Notes under the pieces: generated by a model
Told to the model about the DNA's origin: nothing
Databases searched by the model: none
The model's input: only the letters and a program-made list of their open reading frames with translations
Assembly: GCA_963854835.1 (NCBI GenBank)
Contig: OY978525.1
Location: 58,907,855-58,971,854, forward strand
From: Megamerina dolium
Lineage: Eukaryota; Arthropoda; Insecta; Diptera; Megamerinidae
Direction: 5' to 3'
DNA: 64,000 bases
Shown: piece by piece, positions 47,685-58,762 of the stretch
Numbering within the stretch: position 1 is the stretch's first letter
Layout: each line of letters starts with the position of its first letter
Translations under genes and position numbers: made by a program

Positions 47685-47948
47685 AATTGCTATACCTCGT
47701 GACTCGACAAATTGTGATGGATCGTTGGGAATATCACATAATTTTATTTAGTTTGTAAGATTTGATTACTTATTGTTAGTTTCTAAGTAATTTTAGAAAG
47801 ATCCAATAAAAAAAACTTGTTAAAAAAAAAAAAAAAAAAAAAAAAACATGGCAACGAACAGTTGGTAAAACCAATGTTGCCAACACACTCAAAAAAAAAA
47901 AATTACCTGAGTCGTGTGCGCGTATTTCATTCTGGCGTAGACAGAGAT

Positions 47949-48259
47949 ATTGAAGTTAGTCTGTAGAGAGATATACGTTGAAATTATATTGAATTTTAGT
48001 TTTGAGCATACTTCAACTGCTATTGCATTCATTGCAGATTGCTGCTGAAGTCATTGCTGATAATAATTTGTTTATGTTGAATTGAAGAGTGGATTAATAA
48101 TGCAACTCCACCAAATGGTGAGTTCGCGTGATTAAGGGAATATAGGCTAAAATTGATTGGGATTGGGATGTTGGAAAGGGAGTGGAGGTGGGATTCCTGT
48201 ATTGAAATAATCTGTAATTCCTGTATTAGGTTGTAGCGTTTGATTAAGATTAATAACTC
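47949..48259 (-). pseudogene. I-element ORF2 N-terminal endonuclease part
   Basis: On the minus strand, after the Jockey at 48271-50167 is removed, the reading runs (from 50223) MAL, a stop, IIQWNMNGYSNN, across the target site YNELLILIKRYN, then ELQIISIQESH, NHANSPFGGVALLIHSS and, after a frameshift at about 48029, NAIAVEVCSKL and STYISLQ. QWN-NGY and the QE-H site are endonuclease motifs. The remaining ~110 residues expected before the linker are absent, so the I copy has an internal deletion near the BEL insertion site. Confidence 0.85.
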
Positions 48260-48270
48260 ATTATAATTAT

Positions 48271-50167
48271 ACTCCGAAGACAATGGCAAGAATTCAGATC
48301 ACCGAATTTGAAAACACAGCTACAGCACTGCACTCGAAAGTTAAAGCAAGCCTTAAAAAATAAAAACAACAAAGAGTTAGAAGAGCACATAGCGAAATTA
48401 ACACCTGGTGAAGCGTCAGACTACTCTTTGTGGAAATCAGCAAAAAAATCAAATCGGCCAATTCTCACTGATTCCCCCATCCGTTTGAGTGACGGTAATT
48501 GGGCTAGAAGCAACTGTGAGAAGGGTTTGGCTTTTGCAAACCACCTAAAAAGTGTGTTTACACCCAATCCACCCTCTTCACAGTCCTCATTACCAATATT
48601 AACTTCTCAACCTTGCTCAATAACGCTCAAAATTAAAAAAAAGGACATATTCAAAGCAATTTATAAAGATTTAAACCCAAAAAAATCACCTGGTCCAGAT
48701 AAAATTACCGGTAAAATGATTAAAGAGCTACCTCCGGCTTCAGTAATTCATCTGATGCACATTTTCAATGCTATCCTTCGCATTAAACACTATCCCAAAT
48801 GCTGGAAAACTTCAAAAATTATTATGATAGCAAAACCAGGAAAAGACCCTACAAAAGTTGCATCGTACAGACCTATCAGCCTCCTGCCTCTACTTTCTAA
48901 AGTATTCGAAAAGCTACTTGTCATGAATATAACTCCATTTATTAATCTCAACCAACTGATTCCTCAACATCAGTTTGGATTTAGAAAACAGCACGGCACA
49001 ATAGAACAAGTCCACCTCATTGTAACTCTGATAAGGAACACTTTTGAAGAAAAAAAGTATTGCTCAGCTGTCTTTCTTGATATCACTCAAGCTTTCGATA
49101 AAGTATGGCACGATGGCCTTATTTACAAACTTAAACTATTACTGCCTGCAAATGTCTCCTCATTGCTTAGTAGCTACCTCACGAAAAGACAATTTCTCGT
49201 ACATCACAAGGATTACACAACAAATCCATTGGATATTCACGCTGGCGTTCCTCAAGGAAGCGTTTTGGGTCCCTTACTGTATATCTTATACACTTCAGAT
49301 ATGCCCAACAATAACTATACATTTATATCGACCTTTGCAGATGATACGGCAATATTGTGCTCTCGCTCTAATCCCATAGAAGCTACTAAACTCCTGCAGA
49401 CTCATGTCGATTCTCTCGAAATCTGGCTAGCAAAATGGCGTATAAAAGTCAATGAATCAAAGAGCGTACATGTAACCTTCACGCTAAGGCTAGATACATG
49501 TCCCCCACTTAATATTAATGGCCAATCAGTTCCACAATGTTCCTCAACAAAGTACTTGGGTATTCACCTCGACAGAAGGCTGACATGGAGAAATCACATA
49601 GAGGCAAAGAAAACTCAGATCAAGCTTAAAATGAATCAGTTATGGTGGCTGTTACACAAAAGATCAAAGTTGAATCTTGAATACAAAGTGCTATTATATA
49701 AAGCAATCCTGAAACCAATCTGGACTTATGGTATTCAGTTTTGGGGCACCGCATCTCCCTCTAATATCGAAAAATTGCAGCGAATACAATCCAAGTGTCT
49801 GCGAATTATTGTAAACGCGCCTTGGTATATGAGGAACGTTAACATCCATCGAGATTTAAATGTATCCACAATTTCTGAGGAAGTTGCAATGTCCTGCAGA
49901 AGCTACATTCAAAAATTACACAATCATCCGAATCCCCTTGCTAGGCAATTGTTGCTGAGCAAGGGGCATCGTAGATTAAAAAGAAAAGACACACTGAATA
50001 TGCTGTAAAATTGCTACATCTCGCGACTCACCAAATTGTGATGGAACCTAGGGGATATCACATAGTTTTATTTAGTTTGTAAGATTTGAATACTTATTGT
50101 TAGTTTCTTGTATTTAAGAAAGATTCAATAAAAAAAAAATAAGCTAACAAAAAAAAAAAAAAAAAAA
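48271..50167 (+). mobile_element. Jockey-clade LINE, 5'-truncated, inserted in I ORF2
   Basis: The 11-bp duplication ATTATAATTAT lies at 48260-48270 and 50168-50178. The copy starts within ORF2 (LRRQWQEF, about residue 304 of 882) and ends with the 3' UTR and A tail at 50167. 5' truncation plus A tail is the usual product of target-primed reverse transcription. Confidence 0.95.
48272..50008 (+). pseudogene. Jockey ORF2, RT half, open but lacking endonuclease
   Basis: Open from the truncation point to the normal stop (about 578 codons), with SYRPISLLPLLSKVFEKLL, HQFGFRKQHGTIEQVH, FLDITQAFDKVWHDGL, GVPQGSVLGPLLY and FADD all intact. The absence of further lesions and very high similarity to the copy at 33.7 kb indicate a recent insertion. 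It has no promoter or start of its own. Confidence 0.92.
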
Positions 50168-50371
50168 ATTATAATTATTGGAATATCCATTCATGTTCCA
50201 TTGAATTATTCAAAGAGCCATTGCTGCTAATGGTACGATATATGTATAATAATACTACATAAATGAATAAATAATGTAAATTTAATGTAAATATAAAACA
50301 AATTAATAAATAAAAATATAAATATATTGTAATATGTTATATGTATATATATATAACAATATATGGTAAAT

Positions 50372-51650
50372 CTATAGCTCGTCGTCAAGAAGCATAGAAT
50401 CATCTGGTTTTTGGTGAATATCGGACGGTTTCTTTATCTTATTATTGTTGCATTTTGTATTTAGAGCTTTTAATTGAGATTTAAGTCTCTTTGGTGTATT
50501 TAAAGGAAGGATATTAATTTTGGTGGTCTTAGCTTGTGATCTTAAATTATATCCGTCAGAGCTTAATGTTCTTTCTCCTTCGTCGCTGACGTCGACGTCA
50601 CTGTATGAGATCTGAGAGCGCTTAGATTTGTCGGGTTGATCATGTGACAATATTGGTGCTGGAAATTCGGTGGTGAATGTACGTTTTGGGATTGTTGGTA
50701 AATGCATGTATTTGTCGTTGAAAACTGTTGCATTTGAGCTTACACTCTGATGGTTGTTTCCATTATGTTTGAGAATGGAAGAGTACGTTGAGTTTTGGTG
50801 ACGATCATCGTAGATTGTTTTTGCCGTTCTCATATCGGTTTTTTGTAGAGTAATTATTGCTTGGATCTCCTTGTTCTTTATGAATATAGGACAAGTTTTG
50901 GAGAATACGGAATGGTTACTGTCGGAAAAGTTGCTCTCTTTGCAGTTAATACACATATTAGGGCTTGTGCACTCATCATTAGGGTTCAAATGTTCTTTAT
51001 TAGCACAGATCATACATAACTTATCGTTTTTACAAACGTTAGTAGAGTGCCCAAATCTAAAACAATTTCGGCAGCGTAATGGGAGAGGAATATATGGTCT
51101 GATGTTAACTTTTTCGTAGTCTATATTCACATGAGCTGGTAGTGTCGGTACTGCAAAAGTTATGATGATTAAGCCAGTCTCTTTCAGTTGACCGTCTATG
51201 TTCTTTAGTATTTTCTTGACTTCGGATATATTTTGGTTGGAGAGTTCATTGAGAATTTCTTCTTTGGTAATTCCTCTCAGGTCATTAGAGTATATTACTC
51301 CCTTAGAGCAGTTAAGAGAGTTATGTTCAGTAACTTCTATTTTTATTGATGGGGTAAGAAAAACTAATTTTACTAATTTCATGGCTTGAGAGGTGTTTTT
51401 AGTTTTGATTAGAATGTTTCACTGCGAATTTTTTTACACATTCCAACTTCGCCACCGGAAACGTTGTCTATTACTTTTTTAATCAAAAATGGAGAGACGT
51501 TAGTAAGAGTATCGCTACTTTCTTTTCTTGTCATCATTAGATACTTCGGGCCTTCAATCGCATTTTTCAAAGTTTTAGTGTTGTCTATATCGAAGAGAAA
51601 CGGAGATGAGTATACCGATTTTCTGCGGTCAGGTGGTTTCATCATCGTAT
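50372..51650 (-). pseudogene. I-element ORF1 (Gag-like), one frameshift
   Basis: The N-terminal part is at about 51650-51409 (MKPPDRRKSVYSSPFLFDID, EGPKYLMMTRKESSDTL). It is broken by a one-base frameshift just before LIKTKNTSQAMKLVKL, after which 51382-50372 is open for 336 codons. Zinc knuckles: CRNCFRFGHSTNVC, CMICANKEH...C, CINCKESNFSDSNHSVFSKTC. The C-terminal part is basic and serine-rich. ORF1 packages the element RNA. The stop at 50372 is about 150 bp before the ORF2 start at 50223. Confidence 0.88.
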
Positions 51651-52007
51651 AAATTAATAAGACTTTATTAATTGTAGTTATCACTTTTATTATTATTATT
51701 ATTATTTTTACTTCAGAGAAAAGAGATCAGATTTTTTATTGCTTGATTTTTTAATAATATAATTTATTTTTTTTATTAATTATTATTTATTTTATTAATA
51801 TAATAATGTTTTTTTTTTGCTATTTGATAGTTTTTTGATATCAGTAGAATCCTCTTAATCACTCGGTCGTAAACAATTGTTCGCGGGTCGAGGGATAGCA
51901 CGAGACTGATATTATATTTGGTATCGTCAAATTCTGTGAAAATCCCTATTTTACCCAATATTACGTCGTAAAATATTGTCTACATTATTTTGTAAATCCG
52001 AAGAGTT

Positions 52008-52012
<5 letters not shown>

Positions 52013-52097
<85 letters not shown>
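52013..52097. repeat. (TA)n microsatellite at an RTE 3' end
   Basis: Uninterrupted TA repeat ending directly at the CTACTTACTTA tail (reverse of TAAG repeats) of the RTE copy at 52098. Confidence 0.97.
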
Positions 52098-52098
<1 letters not shown>

Positions 52099-54671
52099 TA
52101 CTTACTTATGTGGCCATAACAACCGAATATCGATTTAGGCCGAAAATAACATGCTTCGCCAGCCATCTCTGTTCTTCGCTAGCTGGCGCCAGTTAGAAAT
52201 TCCAAGCGCCGTCAGGTTCTCCAGTACTTGGTCTTTCCACCGGAGGTTTGGTCTTCCTCTTTTGCGTCGTCCTCCAGCGGGTTCCGAATATAACACCTTC
52301 TTAGCTGGAGCGTGTTCTTCCATTCGCTCGACATGACCTAGCCAGCGCAGCCGCTGGATTTTGATGCGCTTTACTATGTCAATATCGGCATACAGCTCGT
52401 ACAGCTCATGGTTGTACCTTATTCGGTACTCGCCACCAATGCAAATAGGTCCAAAGATCTTGCGTAGGACTTTTCTCTCGAAAACTCCAAGTATTCGCTC
52501 ATCCGAGGTGGAAATTGTCCAGGCTTCAGCGCCATATGTTAGGACAGGCATGATGAGAGACTTGTAGAGTGTAGTTTTCGTTCTTCGAGAGAGGGCTCGA
52601 CTTCTCAATTGCTTACTCAGCCCAAAGTAACACCTGTTTGCAAGAGTTATCCTACGCATGATCTCCAAGCTGACGTCATTACTGCTGTTAATGCTGGTTC
52701 CAAGATAGACAAAGTCCCTTACTACTTCAAAAGCGTAGTCGTCAACAGTGACGTGCTGTCCAAGACGCCGGGACTCTTTGTTTGTTGACACTAGATACTT
52801 CGTCTTGCCCTCGTTCACCGTGAGACCCATCCGACGCGACTCTCTTTCCAACTCTGAGAATGCAGCACTGACTGCTCGTGTGTTCATGCCGATTATGTCA
52901 ATATCGTCGGCATACGCTAACAGCATGACACTTTTGTTGAAGATAGTGCCATTATGTCGTAGATCAGAAGCTCGTATTTTTTTCTCCATAATAAGATTGA
53001 AGAAGTCGCACGATAACGAATCACCTTGTCTGAAACCCCGTTCGGTATTAAACGGTGCGGAGAGGTCCTTCCCAATTTTCACTGCACAACAGGAGTTATG
53101 CAGACATTGTTGCATAGAGGTAATCCCTTACTGGACTGTCGAAAGCGGCTTTATAATCAACAAATAGGTGGTGTGTGTCGATCTGTTTTTCTTGGGTCTT
53201 CGCCAGGATTTGGCGCAGTGTGAAAATCTGGTCGATGGTGGATTTACCAGGTCTGAAGCCACACTGATAAGGTCCAATCAGGTTGCTGAGCATAGGCTTC
53301 AACCTTTCACACAGTACTCTCGATAGAACCTTGTATGCGATGCTCAGGAGACTTATTCCACGGTAGTTGGCGCAAATTGTGGGGTCTCCTTTTTTATGTA
53401 CAGGACAGAGAACACTGAGCCTCCAATCATCAGGCATGCTTTCATCCGACCATATTCTGCTTATGAGCTGGTGCATGCGGGTGAGCAGCTCATCGCCTCT
53501 GGTCTTAAACAACTCGGCAGGCAGGCCATCAGCACCTGCAGCGTTGTTGTTCTTCAGCCTTAAAATAGCCGTTTCAACCTCGTCATAGTCGGGTGGTGGA
53601 ATATCAACACCATCATCTGTAATTTTGGTTATCGGGCAAACTCCTCCACTGGCAGAATTGTTCGTAGCATCGCCATTCAGTAACGTGGAGAAGTGTTCCC
53701 TCCATAGGCTCAGTACACTCTGGACATCCGTAACTAGATTCCCATTTCCATCACGGCAAGAAGAGGCTCCGGGATTTAAATCTCCACTCAGGCGCCTGAT
53801 CTCTTCGAAGAATTTTCGAGTCTCATTCTTGTCGGTACACATCTCTATCTCCTCACACTCGCGTCTTTCTTGTTCTCTTTTCTTGCGCCTGAAAAGACGT
53901 CCCTCTGCACTCCTTTTCTCTCTGTACCGCTCCTTAACAGCTCGCTTTGCGCCTGCACGCAGGGTTTTTCCGTAGGCGGAGTCTTTCTCTGCGGTAGCGT
54001 CGCGACACTCCTGATCATACCACTCATTCCTCAGAGGCCGGTAGTAACCGATTACCTCCTCGGCAGCAGTCATGGAATGGGATATATGTGTCCACCGTGC
54101 GCATGTGTCATCAAGTGGGGGAGTGTTCTGCATAAGCAGATCCGATAGTCGAGTGGCAAATGCATCTGCTGTCTCTGGTGATCGCAGCTTACTGACGTCG
54201 AGATTTCTCTGTGTGGGACTTCTCTTCTTCGAGGCGCTGAAAAAAGCTCTCCTCGATCACATTGTCCTTCTCATCCGTCGGAGCGTGGGCATATATAAGG
54301 CTGATGTTGAAGAATTTTGCCTTGATGCGCATTGTGGCATTGTTCACAGGCGTGAATTGTGAGACAAGATGTCGTAGTCTCTTGCTGACCAAAATTCCAC
54401 ATCCTAATTCGTGCCTTTCAGCATGGCAACTGTAGTAGATGTCACAGGACGCTCTTTTGGAGCAGCCCTGTCCTGTCCATCGCATTTCCTGCAGAGCGGT
54501 GATGTCAGCTCTGTATTTTTCGAGGACATCAACCAGCTGGATAGAGGCACCCTCCCTATAAAGGGATCGGACATTCCAGGTGCATATCCGTAAATCGTTG
54601 TCCTTTTTTCGTTTGCAGGGGTCATCAACAAAAGCGGTAGTCCTTATCCGAGGCATATTTGTTTTTTTCAC
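52098..54671 (-). mobile_element. RTE-clade LINE, near complete, two internal deletions
   Basis: On the minus strand it spans the ORF start (GTGAAAAAAAC...ATGCCTCGG near 54671-54650) to the 3' end and (TAAG)n tail. The leader seen at 6711-7003 is not present upstream, so the copy is either 5'-truncated just before the ORF or uses a different leader. It shares the endonuclease deletion of the 6.7-kb copy. Confidence 0.9.
52135..54671 (-). pseudogene. RTE LINE endonuclease-RT ORF in three frames
   Basis: Frame 1, 54671-54189: endonuclease start (DLRICTWNVRSLYREGAS, ITALQEMRWTGQG), ending after FFQRLEEEKSHTEKS at the deletion of ~115 residues. Frame 2, 54133-53096: linker and RT fingers/palm (AAGADGLPAELF, NYRGISLLSIAYKVLS, GPYQCGFRPGKSTIDQIF, FVDYKAAFDSPV with catalytic Asp). 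Frame 3, 53115-52135: YADD and thumb to the terminal WLGHVERM block. Frames 2 and 3 are separated by a deletion of about 47 bases between CTG repeats (ATGTCTG/CATAACT). Otherwise well preserved. Confidence 0.9.
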
Positions 54672-55450
54672 TTTAAATTTTACTTTTTACACTAACAGTG
54701 TAGTTACTTTGCTTTTGCTGTTACTCTTGCTCTAATTTTGTGTTTGCTTCCAGTCTCGCTTTTAGTCGTTTTTATATTTGCTTTTGTTCTCGCTTTAAGT
54801 TACAAATGTTGTTTTTGCATACAATTAATAAATGGAATTTTTTTTGGCATAACTGTTTTATCAACAATGCATTTTTCAGTCATCTTAAAATTATTCTTTT
54901 TTTTTTGTTTTAGCTTCATGATAATTTGGTTTTGTAAATATTTGTTCCTTTTCTTCGTACTTACACTTTTTGTTTATTATATTTTAAAATCAAATTATTT
55001 TGTAAATAATGTTTGTTTATTAATTTCTCCTCCTTTTAATATACACATTAACTTTTATAAGAGTTTGTAGATTTGTTTTCTTTTAAATTACAGAAATGTT
55101 TTCAGTTTTTAAATAAACGCTTTTAAATTTCAGTTTTTAGTCCACTCAATCAAAAATAAAATTAAGTTTATTTATATTTTTTCGAAATTTTGTTGGTAAC
55201 AGTTACAAGTTACGTAGCAGACTTTAAAGTTTAGTCGAGCCGTAAAAAGTTCGAAAACGGCTGCGCTAGTTACCAATTTGGGGCTTTAATATTTCTTCAG
55301 AACAGAAAAGCACTCCACATTCTTAAATATATATTTAATTTAATTCAAGTCTTCAGACTTAGTTTTTTGTATCGAAAATTTATTTTGACAAAGAACCAAT
55401 CAAATTCTCGTCGTATTCATCAACGTCGAATTAAGACTAACTTAGATCAA
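54672..55450. other. Unassigned T-rich sequence
   Basis: No gene recognised. On the minus strand 54700-54830 is A-rich with repeated AAAGCGAGA-like words and could be a leader of the RTE copy ending at 54671, but nothing else in the window matches it. The 110-codon plus-strand ORF at 54738-55070 is T-rich and hydrophobic only because of base composition. Confidence 0.4.
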
Positions 55451-57096
55451 AAAATCTCCTTACAGTCGGCTGGGGCCGACCAAACTATACCCTGCATATG
55501 TAGATTTATATATAAAAAGTTTACTCGAATATCCATCATTTCTTTTATTTCCACTTTTCGAGAAACAATTTTTGCATATACTACTAATTTAGACCCGAAA
55601 TATGGTTGACTTTGACGAAGTACTTTGTATGTTATGAGGGTTGTAAAAGGGATAATTTAAAGGATTTTAAGATAATTCCGAGTCTTAGTATGGGAGCTAT
55701 ATAAAAAGTGGGCGTGGCTTACTTCTTTCTTGTAAATCCAATTAATTTTTCAATATTAATCCACACCTTAAATTTGGTTGTCCTACGTTGAATAGTTTGT
55801 AAGTTATCGCTGTTAACATTTTTGTTTAATTTCCTCAACTTTGTATGGGAGCCCCAATAAGAAGTGGGCGTGGCACACCGATTTTTTGCCAGATTATTTT
55901 CGACCACCATAGTAATCTAAGTGTCAATTATGAATATTATAGACATAAGATTGCAGAAGTTACAGCTGTTTCAATTTAAAAGAAATTCAGTCATTTTGTA
56001 TGGGGGCTACAATAAACAGTTGGCATGGCGCACCCATTTCCTGTGAGCCTAGTTGCTCATACAATACTAATCCACACCTTAAATCTCGTTATTCTAAGCT
56101 GAATAGTTTGCAAGTTATAACCGGTAAGATTTTTTTGAATTTCCGCAACTTTGTATGGCAGACCCCAAAAGGAGTGGGCGTGGCACACTGATTTTGTGCC
56201 ATATTATTTCTGACTACCATGTTAATCTAAGTGTCAATTATGGTTATTCCAGATAGAAGATTGCCGAAGTTACGGCTGTTTCAATTTAAAAGAATTTCAG
56301 TCATTTTGTATGGGGGCTACGATAAACAGTGGGCGTGGTGCGCCCATTTCCTGTGAGCCTAGTTGCTCGTACAATACTAATCCACACCTTAAATCTCGTT
56401 ATTCTACGCTGAATAGTTTGCAAGTTATGGAGCTTAAAAGTTTTAGTTTAATTCCCTCAACTTTGTATGGCAGACCCAAAAAGGAGTGGGCGTGGCACAC
56501 TGATTTTCTGCCATATTATTTCTCACTGCCATGTTAATCTAAGTGTCAATTATGGTTATTGTAGACAGAATATTGTAGAAGTTACAGCTGTTTCAATTTA
56601 AAAGAAGTACAGACACTTTGTATGGGAGCTACGCTAGAAAGTAGGCGTGGCTCACACACTTTTGGCGAGGTTATATAGTAGTATAATGTAACTCTATGTG
56701 CAAAATATTGTTGTCCCAAGTGGTATATTATGTGAGTTATAGCAAGTTAAAGATTTTAAAAATTCCGAGGTTAGTCGCTTTGATTGCTTGGTGTGGGCGT
56801 GGCTATTGACCGATCATTCCCAATATCAATCCCCGCCGTACCCTTGGATCATAGGTTACTTGTGCCAAATTTCGTCGAAATAGCTCAATATTTACTCAAG
56901 TTATCGTGCGAACCAGCCAGGTGACAGACAGACGGACGGACGGACGGACGGACGGACGGACATCGTTAAATCGAAAATTTAATCGACACTGATCACGAAT
57001 ATATATCTATGTCTATATCTCCGGAGATTCCTTCAAGTGGACACAAACATCTGACCGAAATGAATATACCATGCATATTGCATTATGCAGGGTATA
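55451..57096 (+). repeat. 1.64-kb repeat, unit 1 of a direct tandem pair
   Basis: It begins with the hairpin GTCGGCTGGGGCCGAC and TATACCCTGCATATG and ends CATTATGCAGGGTATA, so TATACCCTGCATA and TATGCAGGGTATA form 13-bp inverted ends. The interior consists of about eight subrepeats of ~155 bp, each with GTATGG(G/C)AG- or GA-type wording followed by GTGGGCGTGG: positions about 55708, 55864, 56019, 56174, 56329, 56486, 56641, 56793. Near the right end is a (GACG)n run. Short ORFs such as the 63- and 75-codon MGATINS frames repeat with the subunits and are not genes. Confidence 0.9.
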
Positions 57097-58740
57097 AAAA
57101 ATCTCCTTACAGTCGGCTGGGGCCGACCAAACTATACCCTGCATATGTAGATTTATATATAAAAAGTTTACTCGAATATCCATCATTTCTTTTATTTCCA
57201 CTTTTCGAGAAACAATTTTTGCATATACTACTAATTTAGACCCGAAATATGGTTGACTTTGACGAAGTACTTTGTATGTTATGAGGGTTGTAAAAGGGAT
57301 AATTTAAAGGATTTTAAGATAATTCCGAGGCTTAGTATGGGAGCTATATAAAAAGTGGGCGTGGCTTACTTCTTTCTTGTAAATCCAATTAATTTTTCAA
57401 TATTAATCCACACCTTAAATTTGGTTGTCCTACGTTGAATAGTTTGTAAGTTATCGCTGTTAACATTTTTGTTTAATTTCCTCAACTTTGTATGGGAGCC
57501 CCAATAAGAAGTGGGCGTGGCACACCGATTTTTTGTCAGATTATTTTCGACCACCATAGTAATCTAAGTGTCAATTATGAATATTATAGACATAAGATTG
57601 CAGAAGTTACAGCTGTTTCAATTTAAAAGAAATTCAGTCATTTTGTATGGGGGCTACAATAAACAGTTGGCATGGCGCACCCATTTCCTGTGAGCCTAGT
57701 TGCTCATACAATACTAATCCACACCTTAAATCTCGTTATTCTAAGCTGAATAGTTTGTAAGTTATAACCGGTAAGATTTTTTTGAATTTCCGCAACTTTG
57801 TATGGCAGACCCCAAAAGGAGTGGGCGTGGCACACTGATTTTGTGCCATATTATTTCTGACTACCATGTTAATCTAAGTGTCAATTATGGTTATTCCAGA
57901 TAGAAGATTGCCGAAGTTACGACTGTTTCAATTTAAAAGAATTTCAGTCATTTTGTATGGGGGCTACGATAAACAGTGGGCGTGGTGCGCCCATTTCCTG
58001 TGAGCCTAGTTGCTCGTACAATACTAATCCACACCTTAAATCTCGTTATTCTACGCTGAATAGTTTGCAAGTTATGGAGCTTAAAAGTTTTAGTTTAATT
58101 CCCTCGACTTTGTATGGCAGACCCAAAAAGTAGTGGGCGTGGCACACTGATTTTCTGCCATATTATTTCTCACTGCCATGTTAATCTAAGTGTCAATTAT
58201 GGTTATTGTAGACAGAATATTGTAGAAGTTACAGCTGTTTCAATTTAAAAGAAGTACAGACACTTTGTATGGGAGCTACGCTAGAAAGTAGGCGTGGCTC
58301 ACACACTTTTGGCGAGGTTATATAGTAGTATAATGTAACTCTATGTGCAAAATATTGTTGTCCCAAGTGGTATATTATGTGAGTTATAGCAAGTTAAAGA
58401 TTTTAAAAATTCCGAGGTTAGTCGCTTTGAATGCTTGGTGTGGGCGTGGCTATTGACCGATCATTCCCAATATCAATCCCCGCCGTACCCTTGGATCATA
58501 GGTTACTTGTGCCAAATTTCGTCGAAATAGCTCAATATTTACTCAAGTTATCGTGCGAACCAGCCAGGTGACAGACAGACGGACGGACGGACGGACGGAC
58601 GGACATCGTTAAATCGAAAATTTAATCGACACTGATCACGAATATATATCTATGTCTATATCTCCGGAGATTCCTTCAAGTGGACACAAACATCTGACCG
58701 AAATGAATATACCATGCATATTGCATTATGCAGGGTATAA
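57097..58740 (+). repeat. 1.64-kb repeat, unit 2 of a direct tandem pair
   Basis: Collinear with unit 1. By eye I find about seven substitutions and one fewer GACG, so the two are above 99% identical and the duplication is recent. The units abut with only a few A between the inverted end of unit 1 and the start of unit 2. Confidence 0.92.
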
Positions 58741-58762
58741 AAATAGAATGTAAATAATAAAA

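Larger units (their letters stand above)
42242..47844 (+). mobile_element. Jockey-clade LINE, full span, carrying a nested RTE
   Basis: 5' UTR from GTGAAAGTCACC (42248), ORF1 from ATG 42441, ORF2, 3' UTR and an A tail ending at 47844. Removing the RTE (42571-43598) and one copy of its duplication leaves about 4567 bp, close to the 4534 bp of the sister at 33517-38050. It has inserted in a BEL LTR with a short duplication (AACATG, partly ambiguous with the A tail). Confidence 0.93.
28194..47943 (-). mobile_element. BEL/Pao LTR retrotransposon, pol-deleted, inserted in the I element
   Basis: Its two LTRs are 28194-28627 and 41865-47943 (the latter split by a Jockey). The 5-bp repeat GAGAT lies outside both ends (28189-28193, 47944-47948) and I-element ORF2 continues on either side. 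A purine tract (GGGGGGGCGGAA on the minus strand) abuts the LTR at 28627, which fixes the orientation as minus. Gag wording (DUF1759 region and zinc knuckles) is BEL/Pao-like. After removing two hAT elements and the Jockey, about 5.05 kb remains, short for BEL, and I recognise no RT or integrase core. It is therefore an internally deleted, non-autonomous copy. Confidence 0.85.
41865..47943 (-). repeat. BEL/Pao 5' LTR, split by a Jockey insertion
   Basis: LTR sequence is 41865-42241 and 47851-47943 (about 470 bp together). AACATG occurs on both sides of the Jockey (42236-42241, 47845-47850), and the intact LTR at 28528 reads GTTAACATGGCAACG without interruption, so the empty site is visible in this window. 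The outer end TGTCTACGCC abuts the duplication GAGAT. Confidence 0.88.
24720..51908 (-). mobile_element. I-clade LINE, near full length, opened by three later insertions
   Basis: The 12-bp direct repeat ATATTATATTTG lies at 24708-24719 and 51909-51920. On the minus strand the element starts CAGTCTCGTGC (a CAGT start, as in I and many fly LINEs) and ends in an (AAATA)n-like tail. ORF1 lies at 51.65-50.37 kb. ORF2 starts near 50.22 kb, is interrupted by the Jockey at 48271-50167, continues to 47949, is interrupted by the BEL element 28194-47943, continues at 28188, is interrupted by the SINE 27386-27751, and ends at 24852. Removing inserts and one copy of each duplication leaves about 5.15 kb. 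The Drosophila I factor is 5.37 kb. Confidence 0.85.

Noticed and set aside
50216..50235. GCCATTGCTGCTAATGG and its inverted match near 24791 as paired I-element ends
   Set aside because: One lies at the ORF2 start and the other in the 3' UTR, the match is about 15 bases, and the duplication-defined ends lie elsewhere. Probably chance.
52748..54362. Plus-strand ORFs opposite the RTE at 52.1-54.7 kb, and similar antisense ORFs at 6-8 kb and 42.4-43.5 kb
   Set aside because: They are antisense shadows of the RTE reading frame and show no independent domain.
54738..55070. 110-codon plus-strand ORF with apparent membrane segments
   Set aside because: Phenylalanine/leucine content follows from a T-rich strand. 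No conserved motif or gene context.
56000..56537. Repeated MGATINS ORFs of 63 and 75 codons in the 1.64-kb units
   Set aside because: They recur with the 155-bp subrepeat and end at random stops. No evidence of coding.
56930..56965. (GACG)n with regular 155-bp repeats as a CRISPR-like array
   Set aside because: Eukaryotic context, no unique spacers, and subrepeats are homologous along their whole length.
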